64,000 nucleotides of DNA, from assembly GCF_900112365.1 (NCBI RefSeq), contig NZ_FOLQ01000015.1, positions 1 to 64,000 on the forward strand. The letters run 5' to 3'. The position numbers were made by a program, and so were the translations under genes. Below, piece by piece: positions 1 through 9,560 of the stretch; positions within the stretch are counted from its first letter, which is position 1, and the number at the start of each line of letters is the position of its first letter. The notes under the pieces are model-generated. The model did not search any database. It was not told where the DNA came from and saw only the letters and a list, made by a program, of their open reading frames with translations. This DNA comes from Spirosoma endophyticum. Lineage in GTDB: Bacteria > Bacteroidota > Bacteroidia > Cytophagales > Spirosomataceae.

Positions 1-341
1 CGTTTCATCCTATGACCCAAGGAAAGATCGAACGTTACCATCGCTCGATGAAGAACGTTCTGTTGTTGGAACACTACTACAGTCCGGATGAACTAAGAAC
101 TCGCCTAACGGAGTGGGTAGACTATTATAATCATCAACGGTACCATGAATCACTGGACAACGTACGGCCAGCCGATGCTTACTGGGGCCGCCAGGATCAG
201 ATCTTGGCCGAACGGCAAAAAACTAAGCAGCTAAGTTTGTCTCAACGCCGGAAAAGTCATATTTTTCAGCGAGCCCAAAGTGGCTAAAACCATCTCTTCT
301 CTTTTCACCCGCATCTGTCCACTTTTACTTGACGACGTACA
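1..341 (+). mobile_element. Right end of an IS3-family insertion sequence, cut by the window edge
   Basis: The stretch holds the last part of an IS3-type transposase followed by about 50 bases that end in a probable terminal inverted repeat near 315-341 (TGTCCACTTTTACTTGACG then ACGTACA). The left end and orfA lie outside the window, so the partner repeat cannot be checked. Family assignment rests on the transposase sequence. Confidence 0.6.
3..287 (+). CDS. IS3-family transposase (OrfB/integrase core), C-terminal fragment
   Basis: The frame is open from the window edge, with FHP directly before MTQGKIERYHRSMK. This is the region after the third acidic residue of an rve-type integrase core. 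The later YYNHQRYHESLDNVRPADAY segment is the usual C-terminal motif of IS3-family OrfB proteins, which cut and join the element ends with a DDE active site. The first two catalytic Asp residues lie outside the window. About 94 residues are visible and the natural stop is present. There is no sign of a frameshift in the visible part, so it may belong to an intact element. Confidence 0.75.
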   Translation, partial: FHPMTQGKIERYHRSMKNVLLLEHYYSPDELRTRLTEWVDYYNHQRYHESLDNVRPADAYWGRQDQILAERQKTKQLSLSQRRKSHIFQRAQSG

Positions 342-524
342 ATAAGCTGGATGGGGCATTATGTAGCGTATTTGAAAGGGGAAGGTATTGATCATATACG
401 GAGTGCCGCTTCGGCGGTCCGATCCCTTTCATCCCATGACTCAACTGGGCCGCCCTTTATGAGTATTTCGGAGTAAACTGGTTCAGCGTCACTTTAGGTG
501 AATCCTGGTAGTTTTCTTAGTTGA

Positions 525-797
525 GTGTACATGGATCTATCCCCGCTCTTACCGTCTGGATTCCTGTTCTGCAACCAGCAATTCACTCACGATTCGCTCA
601 TCATTGGGCTGATAGCCACCGATACGGTTGGCACTTGCCCACTCTGTCAGAGGCCCACTAGTCGAGTGCATAGTTTCTATCGCACGGGCGCCCCCGCAAC
701 GCACTTTAGCCGCCCTACCCATGAGTGGTAAAAGAATCAAGCTTCTGATACGGCTGCGCAAGTTTCTCCGCCCATTAGCCGAGATGGTCTAATTAAT
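525..797 (+). pseudogene. ISL3 transposase, N-terminal fragment (zinc-finger part)
   Basis: Residues read LLPSGFLFCNQQFTHDSL, then CPLCQRPTSRVHSFYR. The CxxC pair and the SRVHSFYR motif are typical of the N-terminal zinc finger of ISL3 transposases. A frameshift follows near 700; the next frame continues LPMSGKRIKLLIRLRKFLR up to the IS3 insertion point. The gene resumes on the other side of the nested element. Confidence 0.65.
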
Positions 798-2014
798 CGG
801 CACAGTGGACTTGCTTAACTTAGCAAGATCATGCAGCAACCAGGTAAAGCTAAAACCCGACGCAAATATGACGCTGACTTCAAAAATGAAGTCATCAAAA
901 TGTTGACCAATGGCCAAACAGCCGCCTATATTTCAAAAGCATTAGGTATTTCAGAGAATCTAATCTACCGCTGGAAAAATCAGAATCAAGGAGTCAAAAA
1001 AGCAAATGGTGAGCAACATGGACTAGCTCTGGAAAATCAGCAGCTCAAAGATCGAGTCCGGTAATTGGAAACTGAACGCGAAATCCTAAAAAAAGCCTTG
1101 AGCATTTTCAGCCGACAGACCTGAAGCTATGCTATGAGTTTGTACATGCGCTGGTCGAAACGTTTACGGTCGAAACACTCTGCGCTGTACTAGGTCTGAG
1201 CCGTTCTGGGTACTACCGCTACAAACGTGGAGAGAGCTACAAACCAACGGTTGAAAAGGGGAAGAAACAGCAGTTGATTGAACAGGTTTTCGCTGGTCAT
1301 AAGCGCCGATATGGGAGTCGACGAATTGTAGCTGAGTTAAAAGAGCAAGGTCATGAAGTGGGAAGACATCAGGTACGAACGCTTATGAAATTAGCTGGTT
1401 TACAGTCCATTCAACCTAAATCGTTTGTACCGCGCACGACGGATAGTACTCATGGGAAAGGCTACTGGCCTAACTTATTGTTAGACCAACCTTTACCACA
1501 AGCCCCCAATTTGGTCTGGGTCAGCGATATTACGTATCTACCTTTGGCAAGCGGGGAATGGGCTTATTTGAGTACCTGGATGGAACTTTTTTCCCGGCTG
1601 ATAGTAGGTTGGCGGGTCGATGACAATATGGAAGATAACCTGGTTTATCATACCACTGCGTAACGCCCTGCAATTTCGTCAGCCTTCACCTGGCTTGATT
1701 ATCCACTCGGATCGGGGTGGTCAATATGTGTCGAATGATCTGCGTGAACTGATCAATTTGTGGCACATCAGTCCCAGTATGAGCCGGGCCGACGATCCAT
1801 ATGACAATGCTTTTGCGGAGTCATTCTGGAGCCGCTTGAAAGCGGAATTATTGGAAGGGGGCACGTTCTTAAGTGTGGAAGACGCTCGAACCGAAATCTT
1901 CGAGTATATTGAAATGTACTACAATCGGATGCGTAAGCATTCGTCGCTGGGCTACAAAAGCCCTGAACAGTTTGAGCAGGAGTATTACACTAAACTTGCA
2001 AGTTCAGTGTGCCG
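798..2014 (+). mobile_element. IS3-family element nested inside the ISL3 element
   Basis: The ends carry imperfect 17-bp inverted repeats: CGGCACAGTGGACTTGC at 798-814, and the complement of CGGCACACTGAACTTGC at 1998-2014 (two mismatches). Inside are orfA and orfB in the usual IS3 arrangement. The exact outer boundary and the target duplication are uncertain. The element is probably inactive on its own: orfA has a premature stop and orfB a frameshift. Confidence 0.7.
831..1124 (+). pseudogene. IS3 OrfA (HTH_Tnp_1), premature stop
   Basis: The first 77 residues are a standard HTH_Tnp_1 protein: a basic start, then KNEVIKMLTNGQTAAYISKA and LIYRWKNQ, followed by a leucine-zipper-like ENQQLKDRVR. 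A TAA at 1062-1064 stands where a Gln codon would be expected. The same frame continues LETEREILKKALSIFSRQT to the normal stop near 1124. The slippery run AAAAAAAG at 1088-1095, which normally gives the -1 frameshifted OrfAB transposase, is still present. Confidence 0.7.
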
Positions 2015-2018
2015 CTAA
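1082..2018 (+). pseudogene. IS3 OrfB transposase, frameshifted
   Basis: The -1 frame opens at the slippery run and reads through the HTH_21-like LGLSRSGYYRYKRG segment. It then enters the integrase core with the first Asp (WVSDITYLPL). A frameshift near 1650-1665 ends this frame at 1663. The next frame carries the second Asp (IIHSDRGGQYVS) and the Glu region (NAFAESFWSRLKAE) and ends at 2018. All three DDE residues survive, but on two frames, so no complete enzyme is made without correction. Confidence 0.75.
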
Positions 2019-3428
2019 ACCGGACCACCTCAGCCGACTGCCCCGCAAAGTATTTGCCCAATCATGCCACTCGGTCTGTAAGCCCTATACCAGGCGGCTA
2101 CTCAGAGCGGACCAGCAGATCCAGGCCATTGAGTTACAGGCCGGTTCCAAGCCTGGGGCTCGCTTATGCCATACCATTGGCCAGTCCGTTAATGCCTTTA
2201 CAGTCCTTCGGGTCATCCGCAGAACTCCACCGCCAATGGTAGAGACACCCAAGCGATTAGGTGTCGATGATTTTGCTTTCAAGAAAGGACGTAACTACGG
2301 TACGATTCTGATTGAGCTGGACCAACATAAACCCATCGATCTATTGCCGGATCGAGAGGGTAAGTCGCTGGAGCATTGGCTTCAGGCTCATCCGGGGGTT
2401 GAACTGATCACGGCTCCGGCCGCCCGGTCGCGACCGATCCAGTATTTATGCCACTCAAGTAGCTGACCGTTGGCACCTGTTGAAGAATTTATCTGAAGCC
2501 GTCGAACGCCTTTTAGACAGCCAACGTCCAGCCATCCGAGAAGCCACTCAATTCATTAGTCAGCAATCGACGATTTCGCTAACTAGTCCTGCTATTTCGT
2601 TAACAGAAATGGATTTGCCAAAATCAGTAAGCAATCAACTAACTGATGATCAGTCGCCGGAACAACCCATTTATGCTGAAAAACGATATGGGCTTTATCA
2701 GCGGGCGAAAGAATTACAGCAGCAAGGTCATAGTATTCGTGCCATTACAACTCATCTGGGTAGCTCACGAAATACAATCAAAAAGTACTTCAAACAAGCT
2801 CATTTTGTCCCCAAAACCAGGAAAAGGAAATCAAATTTGATGACTTATGAAGCCTATTTTACGGCAGCGTTGGCAAGCCGGTGAAACCTGTGTCAAAACG
2901 CTGTTTAAGGAAATCAAAGCACAGGGTGATAACGGTCGCTATACCATCTTGGCCGCCTTCTTAGCCACATAACCGTGTCCTTTTCACGAGCCTACTCAAC
3001 CACCTGCCCAAGGGGAACTTAGCTACTCAAGCAGTCGGCTCAGTCGATTATTAGGCCAGCCAGCAGTCGATTGGCCGGAAACGGATCGTCCTTTTTTATA
3101 ACACTTACTCCGTTGTACTGAATCGATTGGCCTGGTGCCTCAGTTGAGTCTACGTTTCAAGCGGCTCATGCAGAATCGACAAGCGGAAGAGTTAGCTAAT
3201 TGGTGTGCCTATGCCGAAGGGATACCGGTTCTGAGCGGGTTTGTGCGGGGTATTCGTCAGGACTATGCAGCCGTTGAAGAATCGTTCCGATCGAAGTGGA
3301 GTAATGGCCAAACAGAAGGGCAGGTAAACCGACTAAAGACCATCAAGCGAATGATGTATAGCAAAGCAAAATTTGATTTGTTACGTCTGCGGGTGTTGAC
3401 CCGAAATGGGACGGCTCCCCCAAATTGA
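2015..3428 (+). pseudogene. ISL3 transposase, central and C-terminal fragments
   Basis: After the nested IS the ISL3 transposase resumes. RRTPPPMVETPKRLGVDDFAF and GTILIELDQHKPIDLLPDR form the first catalytic-Asp region. Another frame has RDRSSIYATQVADRWHLLKN, and a further one from 3135 has the C-terminal SKWSNGQTEGQVNRLK and KAKFDLLRLRVL. At least three frameshifts separate these blocks, including one near 2430. It is a fossil of the gene that starts at 525. Confidence 0.75.
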
Positions 3429-3704
3429 CGCTGAACCAGTTTACTCCGAAATACTCAATAAGTTTTAGCCAATTTAAACTTATCAAAGACTGCCCACTTT
3501 TCTTTTTAAAAACCTCATGTCCAGTAATCTGAAAGTATTGTACCAATTATACAGTTTACCCGTAAGTAGCATATGATTCAGTTACCCTTTTATGGATGGT
3601 CATTAATCACCCCAATTAGGAGCCAGCACCGACTACTTTTTGACTGGGGGATTTGCTTTGTACGATTATCAAGCTTATTTGCGGGCAGGAAACTTCCCAG
3701 TTCT

Positions 3705-4901
3705 ATGAATAACGAATCGGAAAAACCATCAAATTCCGACCAACCACTGACGACCAATTCTGACCATTCGGCAGGATTGAATCAGGCCATAGAGCCTAAC
3801 AATCTCCCTGTAAAGGAAAATGAAGTGTCTCCTCCCGTGGCTCAACGAGCCAATCCGTTAGCGCTTTTCATCCCAGGGGAAGGGTACCTCATAACTCCCA
3901 TCCTGATCTGGATAAATGTAGTACTATTTATGCTGATGGCGCTGACCGGGGTAAACCTACTGCATCCAGCCAGTGATGACCTCATTCGCTGGGGAGCCAA
4001 TTATTCACCCCTGACCCTCGACGACCAGCCGTGGCGCTTTTTGAGTAGTTGCTTTCTACATATTGGCGTGATTCATTTGGTATTTAATATGTATGCGCTG
4101 CTACAGATCGGGCTTCTTCTGGAACCAATCCTGGGAAGCCGCCAATTTGTGATTGCTTACCTAATGGCAGGACTGGCAGGTAGTGTGGTCAGTTTATGGT
4201 GGCACGAAATAGTACTAGGCGCAGGCGCTTCAGGCGCAATTTTTGGCCTGTATGGTGTATTTCTGGCATTATTAACCACCAATTGGTTCGATGTTCAAAC
4301 CCGTCGAGACTTAATGAGGAATAGTCTAATCTTTGTAGGCTATAATCTGGTCATAGGACTGCAGGCGGGTATCGACAATGCCGCCCATATGGGCGGGTTA
4401 CTAGCGGGTCTGCTTTTTGGTTATACTTATTATTTTTCTGCCCTTCACCCCAGCCGTGCATCGACACAAGCGGGGTGGTTGTTACTAATGCCCCCAATCC
4501 TGACCGTCGTAACCACCATCGTCGTGTATGTGAACACAGGCAACCCCTTTGGAGAGTATGACCGACTGCTGAAACGATTCAGTCTGTTGGAAGCTCAGGC
4601 CTTGAGCGTTTTTCGATTACCACCTACTACATCAGCTGCGGGTGTGGCAAAGGCCATTGACGAGCAGGGGATTGTTTCCTGGCGAAAAGCCCTGAACGTA
4701 CTCACCGAGGCGGATCAGCTTGCTCTGCCCGAAGAACTTCGCCAACGAACTAAGTTGCTGCGTCAATACGGCCGATTACGGCTAACTAGTTTTACTCTTT
4801 TACAACGTTCGCTAAGGGATACAACCCACATCTACGATCAGCAGATCGAAGATCTTGACCGACAGATTTACGGAATACAAAAGCAGTTGGAAAAGCAGTA
4901 A
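3705..4901 (+). CDS. Rhomboid-family intramembrane serine protease
   Basis: Rhomboid proteases cut membrane-protein substrates within the bilayer using a Ser-His pair. After a polar leader of about 50 residues come six to seven hydrophobic segments. The diagnostic motifs are HIGVIHLVFN on the second helix, the catalytic Ser in GAGASGAIFG, and the catalytic His in DNAAHMGGLLAG. A C-terminal tail of about 110 residues looks soluble and partly coiled-coil. The frame is open back to an ATG at 3573, but the extra 44 residues look unlike a conserved start and adjoin IS debris. The ATG at 3705, with AGGA about 15 bases upstream, is preferred. It stands alone next to the IS region; its substrate is unknown. 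Confidence 0.8.
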   Translation: MNNESEKPSNSDQPLTTNSDHSAGLNQAIEPNNLPVKENEVSPPVAQRANPLALFIPGEGYLITPILIWINVVLFMLMALTGVNLLHPASDDLIRWGANYSPLTLDDQPWRFLSSCFLHIGVIHLVFNMYALLQIGLLLEPILGSRQFVIAYLMAGLAGSVVSLWWHEIVLGAGASGAIFGLYGVFLALLTTNWFDVQTRRDLMRNSLIFVGYNLVIGLQAGIDNAAHMGGLLAGLLFGYTYYFSALHPSRASTQAGWLLLMPPILTVVTTIVVYVNTGNPFGEYDRLLKRFSLLEAQALSVFRLPPTTSAAGVAKAIDEQGIVSWRKALNVLTEADQLALPEELRQRTKLLRQYGRLRLTSFTLLQRSLRDTTHIYDQQIEDLDRQIYGIQKQLEKQ

Positions 4902-4933
4902 CGAGGGCTCCTTTAATGCATCTATCGGTAAAG

Positions 4934-5001
4934 CAACTGAAGACATTGTTCATTTTCAAGCCCATCGATGTGATACTGAATATGAACAATGTCTTCAATT
5001 G
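4934..5001. repeat. Inverted repeat, 20-bp arms with a 28-nt loop
   Basis: The arms are CAACTGAAGACATTGTTCAT (4934-4953) and its complement at 4982-5001, with one mismatch. There is no T-run after it, so it is not a classical terminator. It could be the remains of a small transposable element or a transcript-end hairpin for the rhomboid gene just upstream. Confidence 0.5.
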
Positions 5002-5113
5002 CCCAAGATATATAGTCGCTCTTTTGAAAAAGAACCCCAAGGAAGGGGTAGTTGATGGTTACTCCTGGTCGACCTGATTGCCAGCTTTTTTAAACCACTC
5101 ATGTCTAAACAAA

Positions 5114-5265
5114 ATGAATACGGATAATGCCGAAACCATTGCTGATTGGGAGGAAAATTCGACGCTCCCTATATCCATAACGTTTCAATAGATGAATTCG
5201 TGGAAACGGTAGAACAGGCTAGTCAGGAAGAGAACGCTGAAGCACTGGTTCCGCACAAAGACTAG
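5114..5265 (+). pseudogene. Remnant of a small hypothetical gene, frameshifted
   Basis: The first frame reads MNTDNAETIADWEENS. A shifted frame continues DAPYIHNVSIDEFVETVEQA and ends PHKD at 5265. Joined, they would give about 50 acidic residues. The protein family is not recognised; protein-like composition in both halves is the only support. Confidence 0.3.
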
Positions 5266-5412
5266 TTTTTAAGTAGCCTCCTATCAGTTTAGTAGTAGCG
5301 TATCTGTTAGACGGCCAAATATGATCAGTAAAAGCAGCGTTTTGTGAGAATGATTTCACATGCATGCCCAACGGTTTGGGCTATCCCGTTAGTCTTTTTG
5401 TAGTGGAGCATG

Positions 5413-5685
5413 TCAATTGGTCATTTTCAAAAGATACCATAGTACATCTGGATCTGTGCTATCTGCCTCATGTGAATGCCTAAACGAGAGTTTCTCCAAC
5501 AGCTTTATGGAACGCTGATTATCTCGTTGAAGGGAGGCCTGAATGGCTTGAACGGTAAGTGTATTGAATGCATACTCAATCACGGTCTCTGCAGTTTCTT
5601 TCATGATGCCTTGTCCCTGAAAGGTTGTCAAAAGTTCATAGCCGATTTCACATGTGTCCGTTTCATCTGAGGGGGTAGGTAACAA
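5413..5685 (-). pseudogene. GNAT acetyltransferase, N-terminally truncated (RimJ/RimL-like)
   Basis: The frame covers only the second half of a GNAT domain. IGYELLTTFQGQGIMKETA is the beta-strand and acetyl-CoA-binding Q/RxxGxG-type loop (QGQGIM). The later ASLQRDNQRSIKLLEKLSF is the usual C-terminal GNAT helix motif. Whole proteins of this family are about 170 residues and here only 90 remain. The upstream codons DFTRNLLPTPSDETDTCEIG show the frame continuing without the expected first half. It is probably non-functional. Confidence 0.6.
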
Positions 5686-5910
5686 GTTTCGGGTAAAATC
5701 CTCAGACTACTGGACAAAAAAAATTGACGTTTGCCAACATCCTCAAAATCGGATCGAAGACAAATTAGAAATTGCTTGAACCAGAGTAGTGTGGCGTTTA
5801 ATACGTCCAGTCCCTTCTTGATCAGAGATTGTGCTGGAGCATAGCACCGTTAGTAAGCTTCGAAAAGCTAGTAAATAATAATTGAAGGCTGTTTGTTTAC
5901 AAAGCGATGG

Positions 5911-5936
5911 CCTACAAGTACTTATAGGTTTTTTTT
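5911..5936 (+). terminator. Possible rho-independent terminator
   Basis: An imperfect 9-bp stem (CCTACAAGT pairs with ACTTATAGG) is followed at once by eight T. It reads on the plus strand, directly against the end of the convergent KAP gene. Confidence 0.45.
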
Positions 5937-7563
5937 AAGCAAGTCTGTCGACAAAATTTCGAATTTTAAGAAAAGCGATTGCTCCATCAAGTGCACTCAA
6001 TAAATCCCTCATAGTAAATTTATAATTTGGATCTGGTATGCGGCTAATTTGTTGTTTTACTCGTTCTTCACTGATGAGACCAGCTTCATTTGAATAAAAA
6101 CTTTCTTGTCCAATATATGGATTAGCCCTATCCCATTTAAGCTGCAAGCCAACCCTGACTCCAAATATATCTATGTAAGGGTTCCTTACGACGTTTGCAC
6201 CTTTATGAGGCCATTCTTCATTTTGATGAAACGAGACTGCCAAATTTTTAGGCGTATCAAAATTCACCATTAAAAGTTGCATAGGAGCAATTACTTTTAG
6301 TGCAGGCAATAAACAATCCAATGGTATGTCATTAGGCCCCCTCACCGCCTCTTTTACAGCACTATAAAGGCTCTCATAATCCCCAAAAATCACTAATAAT
6401 ATTTTGATAATCTTTATAAGTTCAAAATCTGAAGTTTCTATATAAAAAGCGTCTGAATGAAAGCCATCTGTGTTTATTTGAGATTCAAATTTTGAGTCAT
6501 TGCCATAATTGATTAATGGACCACTTACTAATATAAATTTTTGAACATTTGGCTTTAGATGATGTTTTACGATACTCCTTACTGTTCTCTTACCAATTTT
6601 AACAAAGTGGTGTAAGTATTCTCCTAAAATTATTCTACCGTCATCACTTAAGTCCGCAGTCAAATCTGATCGGCAATACATAGCTACAGCCTGCTCATTT
6701 GAAAAATCGAAAATATTAGTTGAGTAGAATTTTTCAATATATCCTTCGAAATCAACTTCTCCACCATACTTATGAATATAGATATTTCGAATATTTTTCA
6801 AGTCACAAACAACGATAATTTTAGAAAAACCAAACTTATTTCCTCCACTGGGAGAATCCTGATGAACACTAAGTATGTTCAAAATACGAAAGATATGCTC
6901 GGGATCTAGTCGGTCCAGGTCATCAACAATCAACACATTTTCATGCCCTGGTTTCTTTATTTTATCTAACCCCAGTCGAATCATTTGAGATATCAAGTCA
7001 TCTTCAAAGATCGATCCCTTGATATCTCTGGTTTCCTTTAAGTAGTTATCAAGAACGTCGTTGGTTGTAGCTAAATGCGAATCTAACTTCTTTTTGTAGT
7101 CCTGGTATTTTGTTAACCCGTCCACAAGCACATTACCCATCTTACCGATCTTGTTGATTCCTTTCGTAATGGGATCGCCAACCAGAAGTTCAGTGGGAGC
7201 ATTTTCTAAAGCGCTGAATAAAAGCTTAAAGATGTCTTTGGGGTTGTTAACAACGTATTGATATGCGTATTGCGCTTCGCCAATCTTAGCCTTCAGTTCT
7301 TGAATAATTGCATTGTACTGGAGCAATTGATGGGCTAAATCATATTTTATATATTCAAAAATATCTTCATTCTGACTGACGACATATTTTACAGGTGATA
7401 GCCAGAAAGTATTTGTCGTTTCGGATACGGTCTTAAAATATTCTCGAAGAAAATAAGTTTTGCCACTTCCAAAAGGGGCAGAGAATAGAATCCGTTGATT
7501 TTCCTCAGGACTAATATGCTGAGCAAAGGCCTCAAATGGGCGTGTAATTTCTATTTCTTTCAT
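5935..7563 (-). CDS. KAP-family P-loop NTPase
   Basis: The protein has 542 residues. The Walker A motif is at about residues 28-37 (SAPFGSGKTYF) and an extended Walker B at 210-221 (VLIVDDLDRLDP). The DDLDR form is characteristic of KAP NTPases in the STAND/AAA-like group. A long helical insert lies between the two motifs. No obvious membrane pair is seen, unlike many KAP proteins. Family knowledge: KAP ATPases are common in phage-defence and plasmid contexts. It is last in a minus-strand set of three genes (with those ending at 7668 and 8617), so it may act with these unknown proteins. The start ATG at 7563 is followed by an IEITRPF segment typical of these proteins. Confidence 0.8.
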   Translation of the reverse strand: MKEIEITRPFEAFAQHISPEENQRILFSAPFGSGKTYFLREYFKTVSETTNTFWLSPVKYVVSQNEDIFEYIKYDLAHQLLQYNAIIQELKAKIGEAQYAYQYVVNNPKDIFKLLFSALENAPTELLVGDPITKGINKIGKMGNVLVDGLTKYQDYKKKLDSHLATTNDVLDNYLKETRDIKGSIFEDDLISQMIRLGLDKIKKPGHENVLIVDDLDRLDPEHIFRILNILSVHQDSPSGGNKFGFSKIIVVCDLKNIRNIYIHKYGGEVDFEGYIEKFYSTNIFDFSNEQAVAMYCRSDLTADLSDDGRIILGEYLHHFVKIGKRTVRSIVKHHLKPNVQKFILVSGPLINYGNDSKFESQINTDGFHSDAFYIETSDFELIKIIKILLVIFGDYESLYSAVKEAVRGPNDIPLDCLLPALKVIAPMQLLMVNFDTPKNLAVSFHQNEEWPHKGANVVRNPYIDIFGVRVGLQLKWDRANPYIGQESFYSNEAGLISEERVKQQISRIPDPNYKFTMRDLLSALDGAIAFLKIRNFVDRLA

Positions 7564-7667
7564 GGATAGATATTTTTGTGCTTAACGAACTAATTTATTG
7601 GCTACATCAAATTGCCTTTAAATCCAAGTAACCAGAATCGTACCTAGAGGGGGCAATCCGTGCGCTT

Positions 7668-8582
7668 TTAGAGCATAAAGCCGTCGCCTTTAAAAGTGAC
7701 TATAAGATTATTCACTACCTCCTGAATGTGAGGGGGTAGTTGATGGAAAGCCTTTCGTACATCTTTAAATAATGTACAGTAGTCATACAGGATGAATATA
7801 CCAATCATTGCACTCATGGTCAGCATTGTGTCCATCATACGAAAGTTTTCTGGATCGTCGCCTTCAAAACCATTGACGACGACGTTAATGCTGTGCCAAG
7901 TTGGGTGACTGTTGAGCGAAAACAGTTTATATAAATTGGTGAAGACTTTCTCCCGAGCCGGCATCCGATTCGCTAAGCCATGCCATCCGCCCTCGACTCG
8001 CTTCAACTTGATCCCTTCTACATAGTACTGCCAGCCATCTCCAGTTCGCGGATCAGATTTGCCCTTTATGGTTGTTTGACTCTGGCTATCCAATGACTGC
8101 ACGATAGAGAGCTCCATAAGGTAATTAACCGTTTCGTCAATGTTTTTTCGATTCTGGTCGCGTGCCAGTTTGCCTTCTTCAAATTCGGTTGGTTCCGCCT
8201 GATTTTTGCTGATGAATGTTTCCAGTACCCACAACAAATAACGTAATTCAACCTCATCTTGAGAAAGTGGGTCAACAAACACATGATGTAAGGTAAGCAT
8301 GCATTCATAGGCTCCTCGAAGTACGCTTGCTACAGAAAGGGGGTCGATTATGTAATTATATGGTCTGTTGCTTAAAGCTGAAAACCATTCTCCTCCTTCA
8401 AAAACATTGCGAATAGTCAATAACTGTAAGCTTGCCTTCATAACCAGCCCTTCGGCATATACATTTCGTTCAAGCACAAGATCCTTTTTGTAAGTCACTC
8501 TATTAAGGTATAATAGGGTATCTTGGACGATTAAAAAACGATAAAGCAAATTGTCGCGTTCAGTTAATTCTGTTGGAGGCAT
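7668..8582 (-). CDS. Hypothetical protein, DUF5677-like helical protein
   Basis: The protein has 304 residues, is mostly helical and has no signal peptide. SVASVLRGAYECMLTLHHVF at about residues 83-102 and the later LNSHPTWHSINV and MLTMSAMIGIFILYDY resemble the DUF5677 group, in which a conserved helical bundle carries R, E and H residues. This family assignment is tentative. It lies between a 151-residue unknown gene (34 bp upstream) and the KAP NTPase (104 bp downstream) in the same direction, suggesting one transcription unit. Confidence 0.6.
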   Translation of the reverse strand: MPPTELTERDNLLYRFLIVQDTLLYLNRVTYKKDLVLERNVYAEGLVMKASLQLLTIRNVFEGGEWFSALSNRPYNYIIDPLSVASVLRGAYECMLTLHHVFVDPLSQDEVELRYLLWVLETFISKNQAEPTEFEEGKLARDQNRKNIDETVNYLMELSIVQSLDSQSQTTIKGKSDPRTGDGWQYYVEGIKLKRVEGGWHGLANRMPAREKVFTNLYKLFSLNSHPTWHSINVVVNGFEGDDPENFRMMDTMLTMSAMIGIFILYDYCTLFKDVRKAFHQLPPHIQEVVNNLIVTFKGDGFML

Positions 8583-8616
8583 GAGTCTGTTATGGGTAAA
8601 ATTAATCGCTAAAATT

Positions 8617-9072
8617 TTATTTTAAGGACTGACGCTTGGCTTCCATTAGAATCAGTAATAATTGTTCGCCTGTCATATCAACAAGCTTAGTGCTTAGGGC
8701 ATTCTGCAAGGGCCATACCGCAGCCTCTTTTTCATATTGATTGAGTGCATCAGTCAGTAAAGGCAAAAATGTATTGTTTTGGGCATGTTCAAAAAAGAAT
8801 GATGCCCCTAGATCAACATCGCTAACTGCCCTTTCGAGAAGCTCATAATCTGCCCGACGTTTACGAGTTGGTGATGGCTTATCAAATTTTCCGAAATACT
8901 GGAACAGATCGGCAATATTTTTTCGATTTGCTTCGAAAAGTTCTGATTCGGTCCCATATCTGTATTCATCTGGATGTGCCTTAATGGATTCTATTAGTTG
9001 GCGAATCTGTTTAATGTGTTCCTGTGAGATTGTAGGCATTATTGTAGTTTTTTGAAAAGTGGTTTTACTCAA
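8617..9072 (-). CDS. Hypothetical protein, first gene of the KAP set
   Basis: The protein has 151 residues and is helical and charged. ISQEHIKQIRQLIESIKAH is followed by an acidic middle and the C-terminal TGEQLLLILMEAKRQSLK. No known domain is recognised. A second in-frame ATG at 9039 (MPTISQEH) is an equally good start. Its 34-bp distance to the next gene suggests co-expression with the DUF5677-like and KAP genes. Confidence 0.55.
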   Translation of the reverse strand: MSKTTFQKTTIMPTISQEHIKQIRQLIESIKAHPDEYRYGTESELFEANRKNIADLFQYFGKFDKPSPTRKRRADYELLERAVSDVDLGASFFFEHAQNNTFLPLLTDALNQYEKEAAVWPLQNALSTKLVDMTGEQLLLILMEAKRQSLK

Positions 9073-9311
9073 TACATTTAATTAATCTCCAATTTGGACG
9101 TCTTTCAATCGAAGCCATCGGAGTATAGTTTTTTATATTTGATATCCAACTGCTTCATGACCATGGCAGGTCTGTTACCATTTAGGTAAAGCGTTTTAGC
9201 GCTTCAACTTTCATGTTAGCCGTGAGTTAAGTACAAGAATCGGCTGTCCACGCGCCTCAGCCGTGTCCAGGCCTGCTTAGATATTCCTGATTAATAACTT
9301 AATTTCCTACT

Positions 9312-9560
9312 TTGCTTTCATCTATTTTTATAATAGTTAGAACAAAGAAATACTGTACCTACTTATACGATGCTGAGTGGGCTCATATATTCAAAATAAT
9401 ACGGGAGATGACTAAATTTAAAGAGGGCACCGTTTGGTGCTATAGCCATAGGGCTGAAGGAGGCATGGTTCTCGTGCACGTCTACCGATTCCATGAAATT
9501 AACTACGCTAAATCAAATTATACTCCCTGGCAGGCTACTATGCACATCGGCCTTAACTAA
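9312..9560 (+). CDS. Possible small hypothetical protein
   Basis: The frame starts with TTG at 9312; an internal ATG at 9408 (MTKFKEGTVWCYSH) would give about 50 residues. HRAEGGMVLVHVYRFHEINY looks protein-like, but no family is recognised. It ends eight bases inside the convergent E2-like gene. The support is weak. Confidence 0.25.
   Translation: MLSSIFIIVRTKKYCTYLYDAEWAHIFKIIREMTKFKEGTVWCYSHRAEGGMVLVHVYRFHEINYAKSNYTPWQATMHIGLN

Larger units (their letters stand above)
461..3456 (+). mobile_element. ISL3-family insertion sequence, degenerate and split by an IS3 element
   Basis: Perfect 31-bp terminal inverted repeats lie at 461-491 and 3426-3456 (outer end GAGTATTTCGGAGTAAACTG). Between them are the scattered parts of an ISL3 transposase, interrupted at about 798-2014 by a different IS. 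No clear 8-bp target duplication flanks the ends: CCCTTTAT lies on the left and AATAAGTT on the right. The element is dead, because its transposase is broken by several frameshifts besides the insertion. Confidence 0.8.
4902..5412. other. Intergenic region with a long inverted repeat and a decayed small gene
   Basis: No intact gene is seen. It contains a 20-bp inverted repeat (4934-5001) and a frameshifted remnant (5114-5265), both listed separately. The rest shows no recognisable motif. Confidence 0.5.
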
